Assembly (NCBI GenBank): GCA_945867155.1
Contig: CAMBHL010000003.1
Span: forward strand, 200,099-264,098
DNA: 64,000 nucleotides
Direction of reading: 5' to 3'
Source of the DNA: an uncultured Eubacteriaceae bacterium
Lineage (GTDB): Bacteria; Bacillota; Clostridia; Eubacteriales; Eubacteriaceae
In this document: positions 18,433-27,450 of the stretch, in pieces
Layout of the letters: the number at the start of each line of letters is the position of its first letter
Numbering within the stretch: position 1 is the first letter of the stretch
Notes under the pieces: generated by a model
What the model was told of the DNA's origin: nothing
The model's database searches: none
Seen by the model: only the letters and a program-made list of their open reading frames with translations
Made by a program: the position numbers and the translations under genes

Positions 18433-18438
18433 TTCAAT

Positions 18439-18467
18439 AGTATATCTTAATCTTTAACGCTTTTCAA
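18439..18467 (-). promoter_or_regulatory. rpsB-tsf promoter
   Basis: Minus strand: TTGAAA (18462-18467), 17-base spacer, TATACT (18439-18444). The -35 box begins just past the hslU stop codon. Confidence 0.75.
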
Positions 18468-18468
18468 G

Positions 18469-19905
18469 TTAAATCAAAAACTTTTCGTAGCTTTTTTCCG
18501 TGTCTTTGGGCTTGAAGACCGAATCCACGTACTGCTTCGTGATCGTAAACGTGTCTTCGTCGTAATCGCTGGCGTAGAAGGAAATTTCTTCGAGGAGTTC
18601 TTCGAAGACCGTGTGCAGGCGTCTGGCGCCGATGTTTTCGTCTTCTTCATTCTGCTGGAAAGCGATGGCCGCCACTTCCTTCAGAGCGTCTTCTTCAAAT
18701 TTCATTTCAATGCCTTCGGTGCGCATCAAGTAAGTGTACTGTTTGACGATCGCGTTTTCAGGCTGGGTCAGGATCTTGACAAAATCTTCTTCGGTCAAGC
18801 TGTCCAGGTGCACCGACACTGGAAAACGGCCCTGGAGTTCCGGAATCATGTCTTCCACGTTGGCCACATTGAAGGCGCCGGCGCCGATGAAGAGCATGAA
18901 ATCCGTCTTGACCGGACCATATTTGGTGTTCACAGTGCTGCCTTCGACGATGGGCAGAATATCCCGCTGAACCCCTTCCCGGGACACGTCCGGTCCGCCG
19001 TGGCTGGCGCCGTTGTCGATGATTTTGTCGATTTCGTCGATGAAGATGATCCCGTTCTGTTCCGCTTCGCGAATGCCGATTTCGTTGACTTCGTCCATGT
19101 CGATCATTTTCTGGGCTTCCTGATTGGCAAAGGCCTTCCGAGCTTCAGACACCTTCATCGTCCGTTTTTTCTTCTTTTTGCCACCGGGGATCAGCCCATC
19201 GAAAATGTTGCCGATTTCGATGCTCATGTCTTCGCTCATGCCGGCCATGACGCCGATGGATTTGGTCGCGTCGTCGTCCAATTCCACTTCGATCCGTTCG
19301 TCTTCAAGCTTGCCAGCGAGGAGCTGTTCCCGCAGTTCGTTTCTCCGGGTGGTGATGGTCTGATCTTCCTGTTCGTCTTCAGGGTTGTCCTGAACAGGAT
19401 TCGAAGGATTCTGCCCGGAAGATAAGAGTTCAAAGGGGTTGACCAGTTTTTCTTCCCGCTTCTTTTTGCGCTGTTTCGGCACCAGGCAGTCCAGAATCAT
19501 TTCGTTGGCCCGCTTGTCGGCGGCTTCCTGAACTTCGTCCATTTTCTGCTGTTTGACCATGCGGATGGAGGTGGTGACCAGATCCCGGACCATGGATTCC
19601 ACATCTCGGCCCACGTAGCCGACTTCGGTGAACTTCGTCGCTTCGACTTTGATAAAAGGCGCCGACACCAGTTTGGCCAGACGTCTCGCGATTTCGGTCT
19701 TGCCGACGCCGGTGGGGCCCATTAAAATGATATTCTTCGGCGTGATTTCGTCGCGGATGTCTTCGGGCAGCAGGGACCGTCTGTAGCGGTTGCGAATGGC
19801 AATGGCGACAGCTTTTTTAGCCTTGTCCTGACCGATGATGTAGCGGTTGAGCTCCTGAACGATGACGCGGGGCGTCAGTTCCGCCTGGGTTCTCTTTTTA
19901 TTCAT
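18469..19905 (-). CDS. hslU: HslU, ATPase subunit of the HslUV protease
   Basis: 478 residues from the ATG at 19905, which follows GGAGG; an in-frame start at 19926 is less likely. AAA+ Clp/Hsp100 family: Walker [10 protein letters not shown] near residue 60, Walker [11 protein letters not shown], sensor region PELQGRFP and C-terminal IGARRLHT. The I-domain (near 110-240) holds low-complexity charged stretches. It unfolds substrates for HslV, encoded directly upstream with an eight-base overlap. Length is close to the family norm. Confidence 0.96.
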   Translation of the reverse strand: MNKKRTQAELTPRVIVQELNRYIIGQDKAKKAVAIAIRNRYRRSLLPEDIRDEITPKNIILMGPTGVGKTEIARRLAKLVSAPFIKVEATKFTEVGYVGRDVESMVRDLVTTSIRMVKQQKMDEVQEAADKRANEMILDCLVPKQRKKKREEKLVNPFELLSSGQNPSNPVQDNPEDEQEDQTITTRRNELREQLLAGKLEDERIEVELDDDATKSIGVMAGMSEDMSIEIGNIFDGLIPGGKKKKKRTMKVSEARKAFANQEAQKMIDMDEVNEIGIREAEQNGIIFIDEIDKIIDNGASHGGPDVSREGVQRDILPIVEGSTVNTKYGPVKTDFMLFIGAGAFNVANVEDMIPELQGRFPVSVHLDSLTEEDFVKILTQPENAIVKQYTYLMRTEGIEMKFEEDALKEVAAIAFQQNEEDENIGARRLHTVFEELLEEISFYASDYDEDTFTITKQYVDSVFKPKDTEKSYEKFLI

Positions 19906-20455
19906 GATCCTTTTCCTCCGGCTCATCCAGGGTCAGCACCCGGATGTGATCGTTGGTGTAAACGCAGATGCCCGACGCGATTTTCAGCGCTTCTTCGGCG
20001 ATCTGGGCCGCATCGAGATCTGAATGCTGTTTCAGAGCTCTGGCCGCAGCCAGGGCGTAGTTGCCGCCGGAACCGATGGCCGCAATTTCGTCGTCCGGTT
20101 CCACCACTTCCCCGTTGCCTGACAGAATCAGCAGGGTGTCTGCGTTCATGACGATGAGCAGGGCTTCCAGCTTGCGCATGACCTTGTCTTGGCGCCAGTC
20201 CTTAGCCAGTTCCACTGCGGCGCGCTTGAGATTCCCGTTGTATTCTTCCAGTTTATGTTCAAACATTTCGCACAAAGTAAAGGCGTCGGCCACAGAACCG
20301 GCAAATCCGGCCAGCACCTTGCCGTTGTAAAGCTTTCTCACCTTCCGGGCGGTCGCCTTCATGATGACGCTTTCGCCCATGGTGACCTGGCCGTCGCCTG
20401 CGATGGCGACTTTGCCTTTATGCCGAATGCCAACAATCGTTGTTGCTCTTAACAT
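19898..20455 (-). CDS. hslV: HslV, proteolytic subunit of the HslUV protease
   Basis: 185 residues, proteasome-beta-like threonine protease. The N-terminus [14 protein letters not shown] shows a four-residue leader before the catalytic threonine pair, as in Bacillus CodW-type proteins, so processing would be needed. [10 protein letters not shown] and [13 protein letters not shown] are conserved. Forms hexameric rings with HslU. Confidence 0.96.
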   Translation of the reverse strand: MLRATTIVGIRHKGKVAIAGDGQVTMGESVIMKATARKVRKLYNGKVLAGFAGSVADAFTLCEMFEHKLEEYNGNLKRAAVELAKDWRQDKVMRKLEALLIVMNADTLLILSGNGEVVEPDDEIAAIGSGGNYALAAARALKQHSDLDAAQIAEEALKIASGICVYTNDHIRVLTLDEPEEKDHE

Positions 20456-20493
20456 GTCTTTTCACTCTCCTCTATCTGATTGCTACTGATTGC

Positions 20494-22530
20494 TTACTGC
20501 TTCTTTCCCGGTTCACCTTCACACTGGAGGCAGTAAATGCGCTTGCGCTTGCCGAGCCCTTTCTGGAACATCGTGTTCCCGCATTTCGGGCACTTATCTG
20601 CGACCGGCTTGTCCCAGGTCACAAAGTCGCAGTCGGGATAACGGCTGCAGCCGTAGAACGTCCGGCCTTTTTTCGATTTGCGCTTCACGAGGTCTCCGCC
20701 GCATTTCGGGCAGATGCCCCCGGTCTTTTCAAAATAAGGCTTCGTGTTTTTGCATTCCGGATAATTGGGGCAGGCCAGGAACTTGCCGTACCGGCCTTCT
20801 TTGACGACCATGTGCGCGCCGCACTTGTCGCAGATGACGTCGGTCACTTCTTCTTTGATTTCGATTTTGCTCGCGTGTTCCTGTGCGTGCTCCAGTTCAT
20901 GTTTAAAGGGACCGTAGAACCCTTCCATGACGTGCACCCAGTCCTCGCTGCCGTTGGCCACGTTGTCCAGTTCCGTTTCCATTTTGGCGGTAAACTGCGG
21001 GTCTACAATGTCCGGAAAATAATCTTCCATCATGTTCGTCACCGTAATCCCGAGATCTGTCGGCTTGAAGCGCCGGTCTTCGACTTCCACATAATTGCGG
21101 CTTTTGATCGTCGCGATCGTCGGCGCGTAGGTACTCGGCCGGCCGATGCCCCGTTCTTCGAGGAGCTTGATCAAAGACGCTTCGTTATAGCGCGCCGGCG
21201 GATTCGTGAATTTCTGTTCTTTATGGATTTTTTCCAGATGAATGGCGTCGCCTTCTTGAAGGGGCGGCAGGGGGTTGTCTTTGCGGGCCGAGTTCGGCAT
21301 CACTTTGGTGAAGCCGTCAAACTGCATCGTATCCCCTTTGACTTTGAAAATCAGGGTGTCGCAGGCGATGTCGGCCCGGATGCTGTCATACACCGCCGGG
21401 GCCATCTGGCTTCCGGCCATACGCTGCCAGATCAGCCTGTAAAGTTTGTAATCGTCGGTTTCAAGCTGCGTCTTCAGGGAATCCGGTGTCGCATACAATG
21501 ACGCTGGCCGAATGGCTTCATGGGCATCCTGGACGTTTTTGCTTTTCTTCGCCTTTCGGTGCTGTTTACCCAAATACTTTTCGCCGAAATTTTCGAGAAT
21601 ATAAGATTTGGCTTCGTCAATGGCTTCCGGTGCCAGACGGGTCGAGTCCGTCCGGATATAAGTCACCCGGCCGCTTTCGTACAGCCGCTGGGCGATGCTC
21701 ATGGTCTTGCGGCTGGTAAAGCCCAATGCTTTGTAAGCCGACTGCTGGAGGGTACTCGTCGTAAAGGGCAGAGGCGGACGCTGTTCGTTTTTGCGCTTCT
21801 GGACTTTCTGAACCGTCATGTCCGGTTGGGCTTTGACGATGGCTTCCAGGCGGTCTGCTTCCTTCGCGTCCGGGATTTTCTTGATCTGTCCGTCTTCAGA
21901 GTGGAAAACCGCGAGAAAAATGCGGCTGTCCTCTATTTTGGAAACGTCGAGATTGAGGTTCCAGTACTCTTCCGGCACAAAGGATTCAATTTCCTTTTCC
22001 CGGTCGACGATGATCCGCGTGACCACCGACTGTACACGCCCGGCGCTGAGGCCCCGGCGCACTTTTTTCCACAGAAACGGGCTGATGGAATACCCCACGA
22101 GGCGGTCTAAGAGACGTCTCGTCTGCTGGGCGTTGACGAGATCCATGTCCACCGAGCGCACGTGATCAATGGCATCGTTAATCGCCCGCTTCGTGATTTC
22201 GTGAAATTCGATCCGGCACGGGCTTTTGGGATCAATCCCCAGCGTGTTGGCCACATGCCAGGAAATAGCTTCTCCTTCGCGGTCAGGGTCAGTGGCCAGC
22301 AGGACGCGGTCGCTTTTCTTGGCGTCCTTTTTGAGCTGGGCCAGGAGTTTGCCCTTGCCCCGGATCGTGATGTAGTCCGGCTTAAAATCGTGTTCGACGT
22401 CGATGCCCAAACGGCTTTTAGGCAGATCGATCACATGGCCCATGGTCGCTTCGACCTGGTACCCCCTTGGCAATTGCTTTTTAATCGTCTTCGCCTTCGC
22501 CGGCGATTCTACAATAACCAATGTCCGCAT
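20494..22530 (-). CDS. topA: DNA topoisomerase I
   Basis: 678 residues, type IA topoisomerase relaxing negative supercoils. TOPRIM motifs VIVESPAKAKTI (N-terminus) and DPDREGEAISWH, the catalytic tyrosine in RVTYIRTDSTRL, and three C-terminal four-cysteine zinc ribbons (CDKCG, CPKCGG, CPKCGN). It heads the topA-hslV-hslU series common in Bacillota, here without trmFO and xerC. Eight bases follow the malic enzyme stop. Confidence 0.96.
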   Translation of the reverse strand: MRTLVIVESPAKAKTIKKQLPRGYQVEATMGHVIDLPKSRLGIDVEHDFKPDYITIRGKGKLLAQLKKDAKKSDRVLLATDPDREGEAISWHVANTLGIDPKSPCRIEFHEITKRAINDAIDHVRSVDMDLVNAQQTRRLLDRLVGYSISPFLWKKVRRGLSAGRVQSVVTRIIVDREKEIESFVPEEYWNLNLDVSKIEDSRIFLAVFHSEDGQIKKIPDAKEADRLEAIVKAQPDMTVQKVQKRKNEQRPPLPFTTSTLQQSAYKALGFTSRKTMSIAQRLYESGRVTYIRTDSTRLAPEAIDEAKSYILENFGEKYLGKQHRKAKKSKNVQDAHEAIRPASLYATPDSLKTQLETDDYKLYRLIWQRMAGSQMAPAVYDSIRADIACDTLIFKVKGDTMQFDGFTKVMPNSARKDNPLPPLQEGDAIHLEKIHKEQKFTNPPARYNEASLIKLLEERGIGRPSTYAPTIATIKSRNYVEVEDRRFKPTDLGITVTNMMEDYFPDIVDPQFTAKMETELDNVANGSEDWVHVMEGFYGPFKHELEHAQEHASKIEIKEEVTDVICDKCGAHMVVKEGRYGKFLACPNYPECKNTKPYFEKTGGICPKCGGDLVKRKSKKGRTFYGCSRYPDCDFVTWDKPVADKCPKCGNTMFQKGLGKRKRIYCLQCEGEPGKKQ

Positions 22531-22538
22531 GATCGCCC

Positions 22539-23711
22539 TCAGTCATTCGCCGGATGGTCTTTAAGCCAGGCTTCGCCGACGGCTTTGGCTACAGCTTTGG
22601 CCACAGCCGGATTGAAGGGGTTCGGAATGACGTGGTCTTCGTCTCTTTCGTCATCGCTCACGATGCCGGCAATGGCGTAAGCCGCGGCCTGCTTCATCGG
22701 TTCTGTGATGCGTTTGGCCCGCACATCCAGCGCCCCTCTGAAAATGCCCGGGAAGGCCAGCACGTTATTGATCTGGTTCGGGAAGTCCGAACGGCCGGTT
22801 CCAACGACACGGGCGCCGGCCTTTTTTGCGAGGTCGGGCATGATTTCCGGCACCGGATTGGCCATGGCAAAGACGACCGCGTCGTCATTCATGGACGCGA
22901 CCATTTCTTCGGTCACGATGTTCGGTGCAGAGACGCCGACAAAGACATCTGCGCCCTTCATGGCGTCGGCCAAACTGCCGTGGCGGTCTTCTTTGTTGGA
23001 ATGTTCCGCAAGCCAGCGCATGTACGGATTGAGCTTGTCGTTGTCCCGGGTCAGAATCCCGTTGATATCGGACATGATCAAATCGCCGACGCCCATATTG
23101 ATGAGCATCTTCGCGATGGCGGTCCCGGCAGAGCCGGAGCCGTTGATCACCACAGTGACGTCTTCCAGGCGTTTGTCCACGACGCGCATCGCGTTGATCA
23201 GTCCAGAAGCGACCACGATAGCCGTCCCGTGCTGATCGTCGTGGAAGACCGGAATGTCCAAGGCGTCCTGAAGTCTTTTTTCCACTTCAAAGCATTTCGG
23301 CGCGCAGATGTCTTCGAGGTTGATGCCGCCGAAGGTCGGCGCGATGCGAATACCCGTTTCGACAATTTCGTCAGGATCCTGCGTAGACAGGCAGATCGGG
23401 AAGGCGTCAACGCCGCCGAATTCCTTGAACAAAACGGATTTGCCTTCCATGACCGGCATGGCGGCTTCCCCGCCGATATTGCCCAGGCCGAGAACGGCAG
23501 AACCGTCGGACAGCACGGCGACCAGATTGCTTTTGGCCGTGTAGGTGTACACGTCATCCGGGTTGGCTGCAATTTTCCGGCAGGGTTCAGCGACCCCCGG
23601 TGTATAGGCAATGCTCAGTTCATCCTGATTGGTGACGGGCAGTTTCGATTCCACTGAAATTTTTCCGTGATGTTCGCGGTGTACTTTTAACGCTTCTTTT
23701 GAGTAGTCCAT
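22539..23711 (-). CDS. NAD(P)-dependent malic enzyme (oxaloacetate-decarboxylating)
   Basis: 390 residues, the short bacterial malic enzyme lacking a phosphotransacetylase domain. Converts malate to pyruvate and CO2. Motifs: YTPGVAEPCRKI, GNIGGEAAMPVMEGK, the metal-binding DDQHGTA and the dinucleotide loop INGSGSAG. Preceded by AAAGGAG. It lies between the muramidase and topA genes in one direction with 19- and 8-base gaps; the link is probably only co-transcription. Cofactor preference not read from sequence. Confidence 0.93.
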   Translation of the reverse strand: MDYSKEALKVHREHHGKISVESKLPVTNQDELSIAYTPGVAEPCRKIAANPDDVYTYTAKSNLVAVLSDGSAVLGLGNIGGEAAMPVMEGKSVLFKEFGGVDAFPICLSTQDPDEIVETGIRIAPTFGGINLEDICAPKCFEVEKRLQDALDIPVFHDDQHGTAIVVASGLINAMRVVDKRLEDVTVVINGSGSAGTAIAKMLINMGVGDLIMSDINGILTRDNDKLNPYMRWLAEHSNKEDRHGSLADAMKGADVFVGVSAPNIVTEEMVASMNDDAVVFAMANPVPEIMPDLAKKAGARVVGTGRSDFPNQINNVLAFPGIFRGALDVRAKRITEPMKQAAAYAIAGIVSDDERDEDHVIPNPFNPAVAKAVAKAVGEAWLKDHPAND

Positions 23712-23730
23712 TTTTCTCTCCTTTATTTAT

Positions 23731-24501
23731 CTATTTAACAAATTGTTTAAATTGTTTGAAATTGCCGTTGTAAATGTCCAGATCGACAAACTGACGTTCA
23801 CTGCTGTCGCTGATGCCGCCGATAAAAGCTCTCTGGGTGTGCTGCCAGAAAACCCAATGGTGGCCGCCCGAAAGTTTCGGCGAGGTGTTGGACAAGTCGC
23901 AGATCCAGATGGCAATGCCCTTGTAGCCGTTTTTGATGTACTGGTTGTAGGTATTGTAATTGGTATAGATGATCGGGGTCTTCCTCGTCTTGGCTTTGAG
24001 TTTTTGAATCACCGGCTTTAAGATCTGATCCACCTGAGCCTGGGTCGGCGGATTGCTCAGATAAGCCCCGTACAGTTCAAAGTCGATGACTGGCGGCAGG
24101 GCGTCGTCATCGTCAGGCACGGTTTTGAGGAAGTGTTCCGCCTGTTTCGCACCGCTTTTGTTTAAAGAAATAAAACAATAAGCGCCCCGGTACAGTCCGG
24201 CCTTTTTCGCCGCGCGCCAGTTGGTCTTGAATTTTTTATCCACAAAGTTCGTGCCTTCCGTCGCTTTGATGTAGGCGAAGCGGAAGCCCTGATCCGAAAC
24301 TTTTTCCCAATCGATGTCCCCCTGATAGGCAGACACATCGATGCCCCGGACCATCTCGCGGTCGTTGCGCAGAACGGCCACGACAATCGCAACTGTCACC
24401 GCGATAGCTGCCGCCACGATGACAATGAGCAGCGTCTTCCAATGGGCTCTCAGTTTTGAAGAAAAACGCGCCTTCTGATCTTCATTTGAAAACTGATCCA
24501 A
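23731..24501 (-). CDS. Membrane-anchored GH25 muramidase
   Basis: 256 residues from a TTG start at 24501 that follows AAAGGAG; an in-frame ATG at 24564 overlaps the presumed promoter region. One membrane segment near residues 20-45, then a glycoside hydrolase 25 domain: GIDVSAYQGDIDW, YIKATEGTNF, FDFELYG-type acidic site (PVIDFELYG). Such enzymes cut the beta-1,4 bond of MurNAc-GlcNAc in peptidoglycan. The anchor suggests a cell-wall remodelling role, not a phage lysin. First gene of the series that continues to malic enzyme and topA. Confidence 0.88.
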   Translation of the reverse strand: MDQFSNEDQKARFSSKLRAHWKTLLIVIVAAAIAVTVAIVVAVLRNDREMVRGIDVSAYQGDIDWEKVSDQGFRFAYIKATEGTNFVDKKFKTNWRAAKKAGLYRGAYCFISLNKSGAKQAEHFLKTVPDDDDALPPVIDFELYGAYLSNPPTQAQVDQILKPVIQKLKAKTRKTPIIYTNYNTYNQYIKNGYKGIAIWICDLSNTSPKLSGGHHWVFWQHTQRAFIGGISDSSERQFVDLDIYNGNFKQFKQFVK

Positions 24502-24550
24502 CCTGTTCTCCTTTGTTTTGAATACGGGATACAGCGATCCCAATTTTTTT

Positions 24551-24556
24551 AGTATA
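24551..24556 (-). promoter_or_regulatory. Possible -10 box for the muramidase-malic enzyme-topA series
   Basis: TATACT on the minus strand at 24551-24556, about 50 bases before the TTG start, with no good -35 box. Weak support. Confidence 0.25.
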
Positions 24557-24581
24557 AACACCATTCCTTAAAAAATCTTTA

Positions 24582-24590
24582 TGTTATAAT
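24582..24590 (+). promoter_or_regulatory. Extended -10 promoter for the orphan S24-like gene
   Basis: TGTTATAAT: an extended -10 (TGn plus TATAAT at 24585-24590) with only a poor -35. It is divergent from the muramidase gene and about 40 bases before the ATG. Confidence 0.5.
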
Positions 24591-24630
24591 ATCGGGGATA
24601 TCATTCTGTTGACAAAAGGAGATGCTCACA

Positions 24631-25014
24631 ATGAAATGGATTCACAATGTCACAGCTTTTGCCCCGTCCAATCCCTATTTGGTGGACAAGGAAGAAACCA
24701 CCTGGGACGAAATCCCGAAAATCCATAAAAACGGACAGGACTACGTCTACGTCTCGGTCAAAGACAACACCATGTACGACCGCTACATGAAAGGGGATCT
24801 GGTCATCATCAAACTCAACGCCAATCCTGAAACCTCTGTGGTCGGCGACGCTTTGGTGCTCCTCCCCGACGAATCGGTCTGCCTGAAACAGATCAAGTTC
24901 GGCGCAAAAAAAGTCAAATTGACCGACCGCAATGAACTCGATCCGAAATCGGTCAGCTATCCGAAAAGCAAAGTCAAATGCCTCGGCGTGCCCACTTCCG
25001 TCATCCGTGCATAA
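24631..25014 (+). CDS. Orphan S24/LexA-like domain with Ser-to-Thr change
   Basis: 127 residues from the ATG nine bases after AAAGGAG (an ATG at 24622 touches the site). It resembles the C-terminal domain of S24/LexA repressors without any helix-turn-helix: VSVKDNTMYDRYMKGDLVII fits the serine block (consensus D-S-M...GD), and CLKQIKF fits the lysine block. The expected nucleophilic serine is threonine 47 (codon ACC); lysine 86 is kept. It may be a non-cleaving partner or sensor, or an unrelated use of the fold. Monocistronic, with its own promoter and terminator. Confidence 0.65.
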   Translation: MKWIHNVTAFAPSNPYLVDKEETTWDEIPKIHKNGQDYVYVSVKDNTMYDRYMKGDLVIIKLNANPETSVVGDALVLLPDESVCLKQIKFGAKKVKLTDRNELDPKSVSYPKSKVKCLGVPTSVIRA

Positions 25015-25017
25015 AAA

Positions 25018-25039
25018 AAACAGACTTTTCAGTCTGTTT
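25018..25039. terminator. Bidirectional terminator between the S24-like gene and tRNA-Leu
   Basis: AAACAGACT (25018-25026) / AGTCTGTTT (25031-25039), TTTC loop. On the minus strand an eight-T run follows, so it ends the tRNA transcript well; on the plus strand the T run is short. Confidence 0.8.
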
Positions 25040-25049
25040 GATTTCAAAA

Positions 25050-25135
25050 TGGTGCGAGAGACGGGAGTCGAACCCGTACGTACGAAGTACACACGCCTCT
25101 GAAACGTGCTTGTCTGCCTATTCCAACACTCTCGC
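25050..25135 (-). tRNA. tRNA-Leu, anticodon CAG
   Basis: Minus strand. Acceptor arms GCGAGAG (25129-25135) and CTCTCGC (25054-25060) pair perfectly, the discriminator is A, and CCA is encoded (25050-25052). The anticodon loop TTCAGAG places CAG at 25099-25101. There is a long variable arm (class II) and a GGTTCGACTCC T-loop. Reads the leucine codon CUG, frequent in the GC-rich genes here. Confidence 0.93.
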
Positions 25136-25150
25136 ATCGACGACTTCCTT

Positions 25151-25179
25151 ATTATAGTGCTAATATTTTAAATTGTCAA
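25151..25179 (-). promoter_or_regulatory. Consensus promoter of tRNA-Leu
   Basis: Minus strand: TTGACA (25174-25179), exactly 17 bases, TATAAT (25151-25156). A full match to the sigma-A consensus, as expected for a stable RNA. Confidence 0.85.
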
Positions 25180-25207
25180 TCACTTTTTTTAAAAAACAGG
25201 AGGATTT

Positions 25208-25564
25208 ATGACCCAACTTGAAAAACACATCATCCGCTGGATCATTGTGATCACCGTTCTGGTCTTTGCCGCCCTGGGCATTTACCGCGCCATCGACAAC
25301 CGCCGCCTGGTGCTCCGCGTCGAAGAGGACCGCAAAGTCATCCGGGTTCTGCCGATGTCCAAAGATCACAAAGAAACGATCCGCTCCAAATACGGCTCGA
25401 ACACCATCGTCATCAAAGACGGTAAGGCCGATGTGACCAAAGCCGACTGCGCCAACCAGATCTGCGTCAACAGCCGGAAGATTTCCAAAAACGGCGAGAC
25501 CATCGTGTGTCTGCCCCACAAATTGATTTTAACCGTCGTGCCGAAAGGACAGATCCGTGAGTAA
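25208..25564 (+). CDS. NusG domain II-containing membrane protein
   Basis: 118 residues. One membrane segment near residues 10-28, then a NusG-domain-II-like external domain with the family signature ADCANQICVNS and CLPHKLILTV (two cysteines that could be linked). Function unknown. In Clostridia it is regularly next to a Gx transporter gene, as here with an eight-base overlap. Preceded by AGGAGG. Despite the name it is not a transcription factor: it lacks the N-terminal NusG domain. Confidence 0.85.
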   Translation: MTQLEKHIIRWIIVITVLVFAALGIYRAIDNRRLVLRVEEDRKVIRVLPMSKDHKETIRSKYGSNTIVIKDGKADVTKADCANQICVNSRKISKNGETIVCLPHKLILTVVPKGQIRE

Positions 25565-26078
25565 GTCCCGCCAGATCGTCCTCATCGCGCTGTTAACGGC
25601 CGTCGCAGCGGTCTTGAGCTACATCGAGTCTTTGATTCCGGCGTTCATTCCCATCCCCGGCATCAAGCTGGGCCTGGCCAATATCGCCACAATGCTGGCC
25701 CTGGCCCTTTTCAATCTGCCAGTCGCCCTGGGCATCGTCGCCGCCCGGGTGCTGTTGACTGGCTTTATGTTCGGCAGCCTCTCTACTATTCTTTATTCTC
25801 TGGCTGGGGGCCTTTTAAGCTGCGCCGTCATGGGACTGCTCTTTCATTTGAACCGGAATTCAAAAAAACCGCTGTTTTCTTATTACGGCATCTCTATTTT
25901 CGGGGCGCTGTTCCACAATATCGGTCAGCTTGCTGTGGCCTTCGTCGTGTTTCAGAGCGTGTCCCTCATCCTGACCTATCTGCCCTTTCTCATGCTCGCC
26001 GCCCTTCCAGTGGGGCTGTTGACCGGGCTGATTTTCACGAAGCTGCTGCCCCATCTTCCGAAAAATTTCAAAAAATAA
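25557..26078 (+). CDS. Gx transporter family / HepS component I-like membrane protein
   Basis: 173 residues with about five hydrophobic segments and the signature PGIKLGLANI. Often annotated as heptaprenyl diphosphate synthase component I, but the sequence is a small membrane protein of the Gx/ECF-substrate-binding type, so that enzymatic name should be used with caution. The GTG start at 25557 follows AAAGGAC and lies inside the preceding gene, indicating translational coupling. Confidence 0.8.
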   Translation: MSKSRQIVLIALLTAVAAVLSYIESLIPAFIPIPGIKLGLANIATMLALALFNLPVALGIVAARVLLTGFMFGSLSTILYSLAGGLLSCAVMGLLFHLNRNSKKPLFSYYGISIFGALFHNIGQLAVAFVVFQSVSLILTYLPFLMLAALPVGLLTGLIFTKLLPHLPKNFKK

Positions 26079-26110
26079 TGTGCTGCACGACTGCAGCGCA
26101 TTATTTTTTT
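26077..26110. terminator. Terminator between Gx transporter and der (convergent)
   Basis: AATGTGCTGC (26077-26086) / GCAGCGCATT (26093-26102), one G-T pair, six-base loop, followed by a T run on the plus strand. Confidence 0.75.
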
Positions 26111-26116
26111 ATATTC

Positions 26117-27442
26117 TTACGCTTCTTCTTGTTTTTTGTCCCGGATAATGAGCTTAAAAGGCGTCCCTTCAAAATCGAAAGTGGTATTGATTTGATTTTC
26201 CAGATAGCGCTTGTATGAAAAGTGCATCAGGGAGCCGTCGTTGACAAAAATGACGAAGGTCGGCGGCTGAATGCCCGTCTGGGAACCGTAATAAATTTTC
26301 AGGCGTCTGCCGTTCTGGGACGGCGGTTCTTTCATGACGACGAAATCGACGAGGGCTTCGTTGAATTTCGGGGTCGGGATGCGCTTGCGGCTCTGGGCCA
26401 CCACGTGCTCAATCGTCGAGAAGATCTGCGCCGTGCGCCGGCCTGTCTTCGCAGAGATGAACAAAATCGGCGCGTAAGTCATAAAGCTCAAGGTATTGCG
26501 CACTTCTTTCGTCATCTTTAAGACTGTCTTGTCGTCTTTTTCGATGGCGTCCCATTTATTGACGAGAAAAATCGTCGGGATGAAACGGTTGTGTGCGATG
26601 CCGGCGATTTTGGCATCCTGCTCCGTGATGCCCGTCTGAGCGTCGATCATCATCAGCACCACGTCGGCCCGGTCGATGGCTGCGATGGCGCGGATGATGC
26701 TGTAGCGTTCCACGTCGTCGTAGATTTTCTTCTTTTTTCGAAGGCCCGCCGTGTCGATAAAGGTGTAGGCCGCCCCGTCGTGGACCACCTTGCTGTCGAT
26801 GGCGTCCCGGGTCGTGCCCGGCACGTCGCTGACGATCATGCGGTCTTCACCGATGAGCTGGTTGACCAAAGTCGATTTTCCGGCGTTGGGCTTGCCGACG
26901 ACGGCGACTTTCAGGCTGTCGTCTTTTTCTTTTTCTTCAGCGTAAACCGGTTCAGTCCGTTCGACGATCACGTCAAGGAGGTCGCCAAGGCCCAGCCCCT
27001 GTTCTGCTGAAATCGGAATGGGTTCTCCCAATCCTAAATTATAAAATTCGTAGAGCCCGCTTTCCAGCCGGACCGAATCCAGTTTGTTGACCGCGAGCAC
27101 AACCCTTTTGCTGTTTTTTCTGAGCATATCGGCGACGTCTTCATCGGCGGCGGTCATGCCTTCTCTTCCGTCCACCACCATGACGATGAGATCTGCCATG
27201 TCCACAGCGATTTCCGCCTGGGCGCGCATCTGCCGCTTGATGGTGTTGTTGGTTTTGAGTTCAATCCCGCCGGTATCCACCAGGGTAAAATGGTGATTCT
27301 GCCATTCGGCGTCGGCGATGATGCGGTCCCTGGTGACGCCGGGCGTGTCTTCGACAATGGCGACGCGCTCGCCGATGAGATGATTAAATAATGTGGATTT
27401 GCCCACGTTGGGCTTGCCCACAATCGCTACAATGGGTTTCAT
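26117..27442 (-). CDS. der: Ribosome biogenesis GTPase Der (EngA)
   Basis: 441 residues. Two tandem GTPase domains with P-loops GKPNVGKST (N-terminus) and GKPNAGKST (near residue 185), DTPG-type and NKWD/NKLD motifs, and a C-terminal KH-like domain. Needed for 50S subunit assembly. It follows the DUF512 gene by eight bases, a pairing conserved in many Clostridia. Confidence 0.96.
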   Translation of the reverse strand: MKPIVAIVGKPNVGKSTLFNHLIGERVAIVEDTPGVTRDRIIADAEWQNHHFTLVDTGGIELKTNNTIKRQMRAQAEIAVDMADLIVMVVDGREGMTAADEDVADMLRKNSKRVVLAVNKLDSVRLESGLYEFYNLGLGEPIPISAEQGLGLGDLLDVIVERTEPVYAEEKEKDDSLKVAVVGKPNAGKSTLVNQLIGEDRMIVSDVPGTTRDAIDSKVVHDGAAYTFIDTAGLRKKKKIYDDVERYSIIRAIAAIDRADVVLMMIDAQTGITEQDAKIAGIAHNRFIPTIFLVNKWDAIEKDDKTVLKMTKEVRNTLSFMTYAPILFISAKTGRRTAQIFSTIEHVVAQSRKRIPTPKFNEALVDFVVMKEPPSQNGRRLKIYYGSQTGIQPPTFVIFVNDGSLMHFSYKRYLENQINTTFDFEGTPFKLIIRDKKQEEA

Positions 27443-27450
27443 GTTGATTT

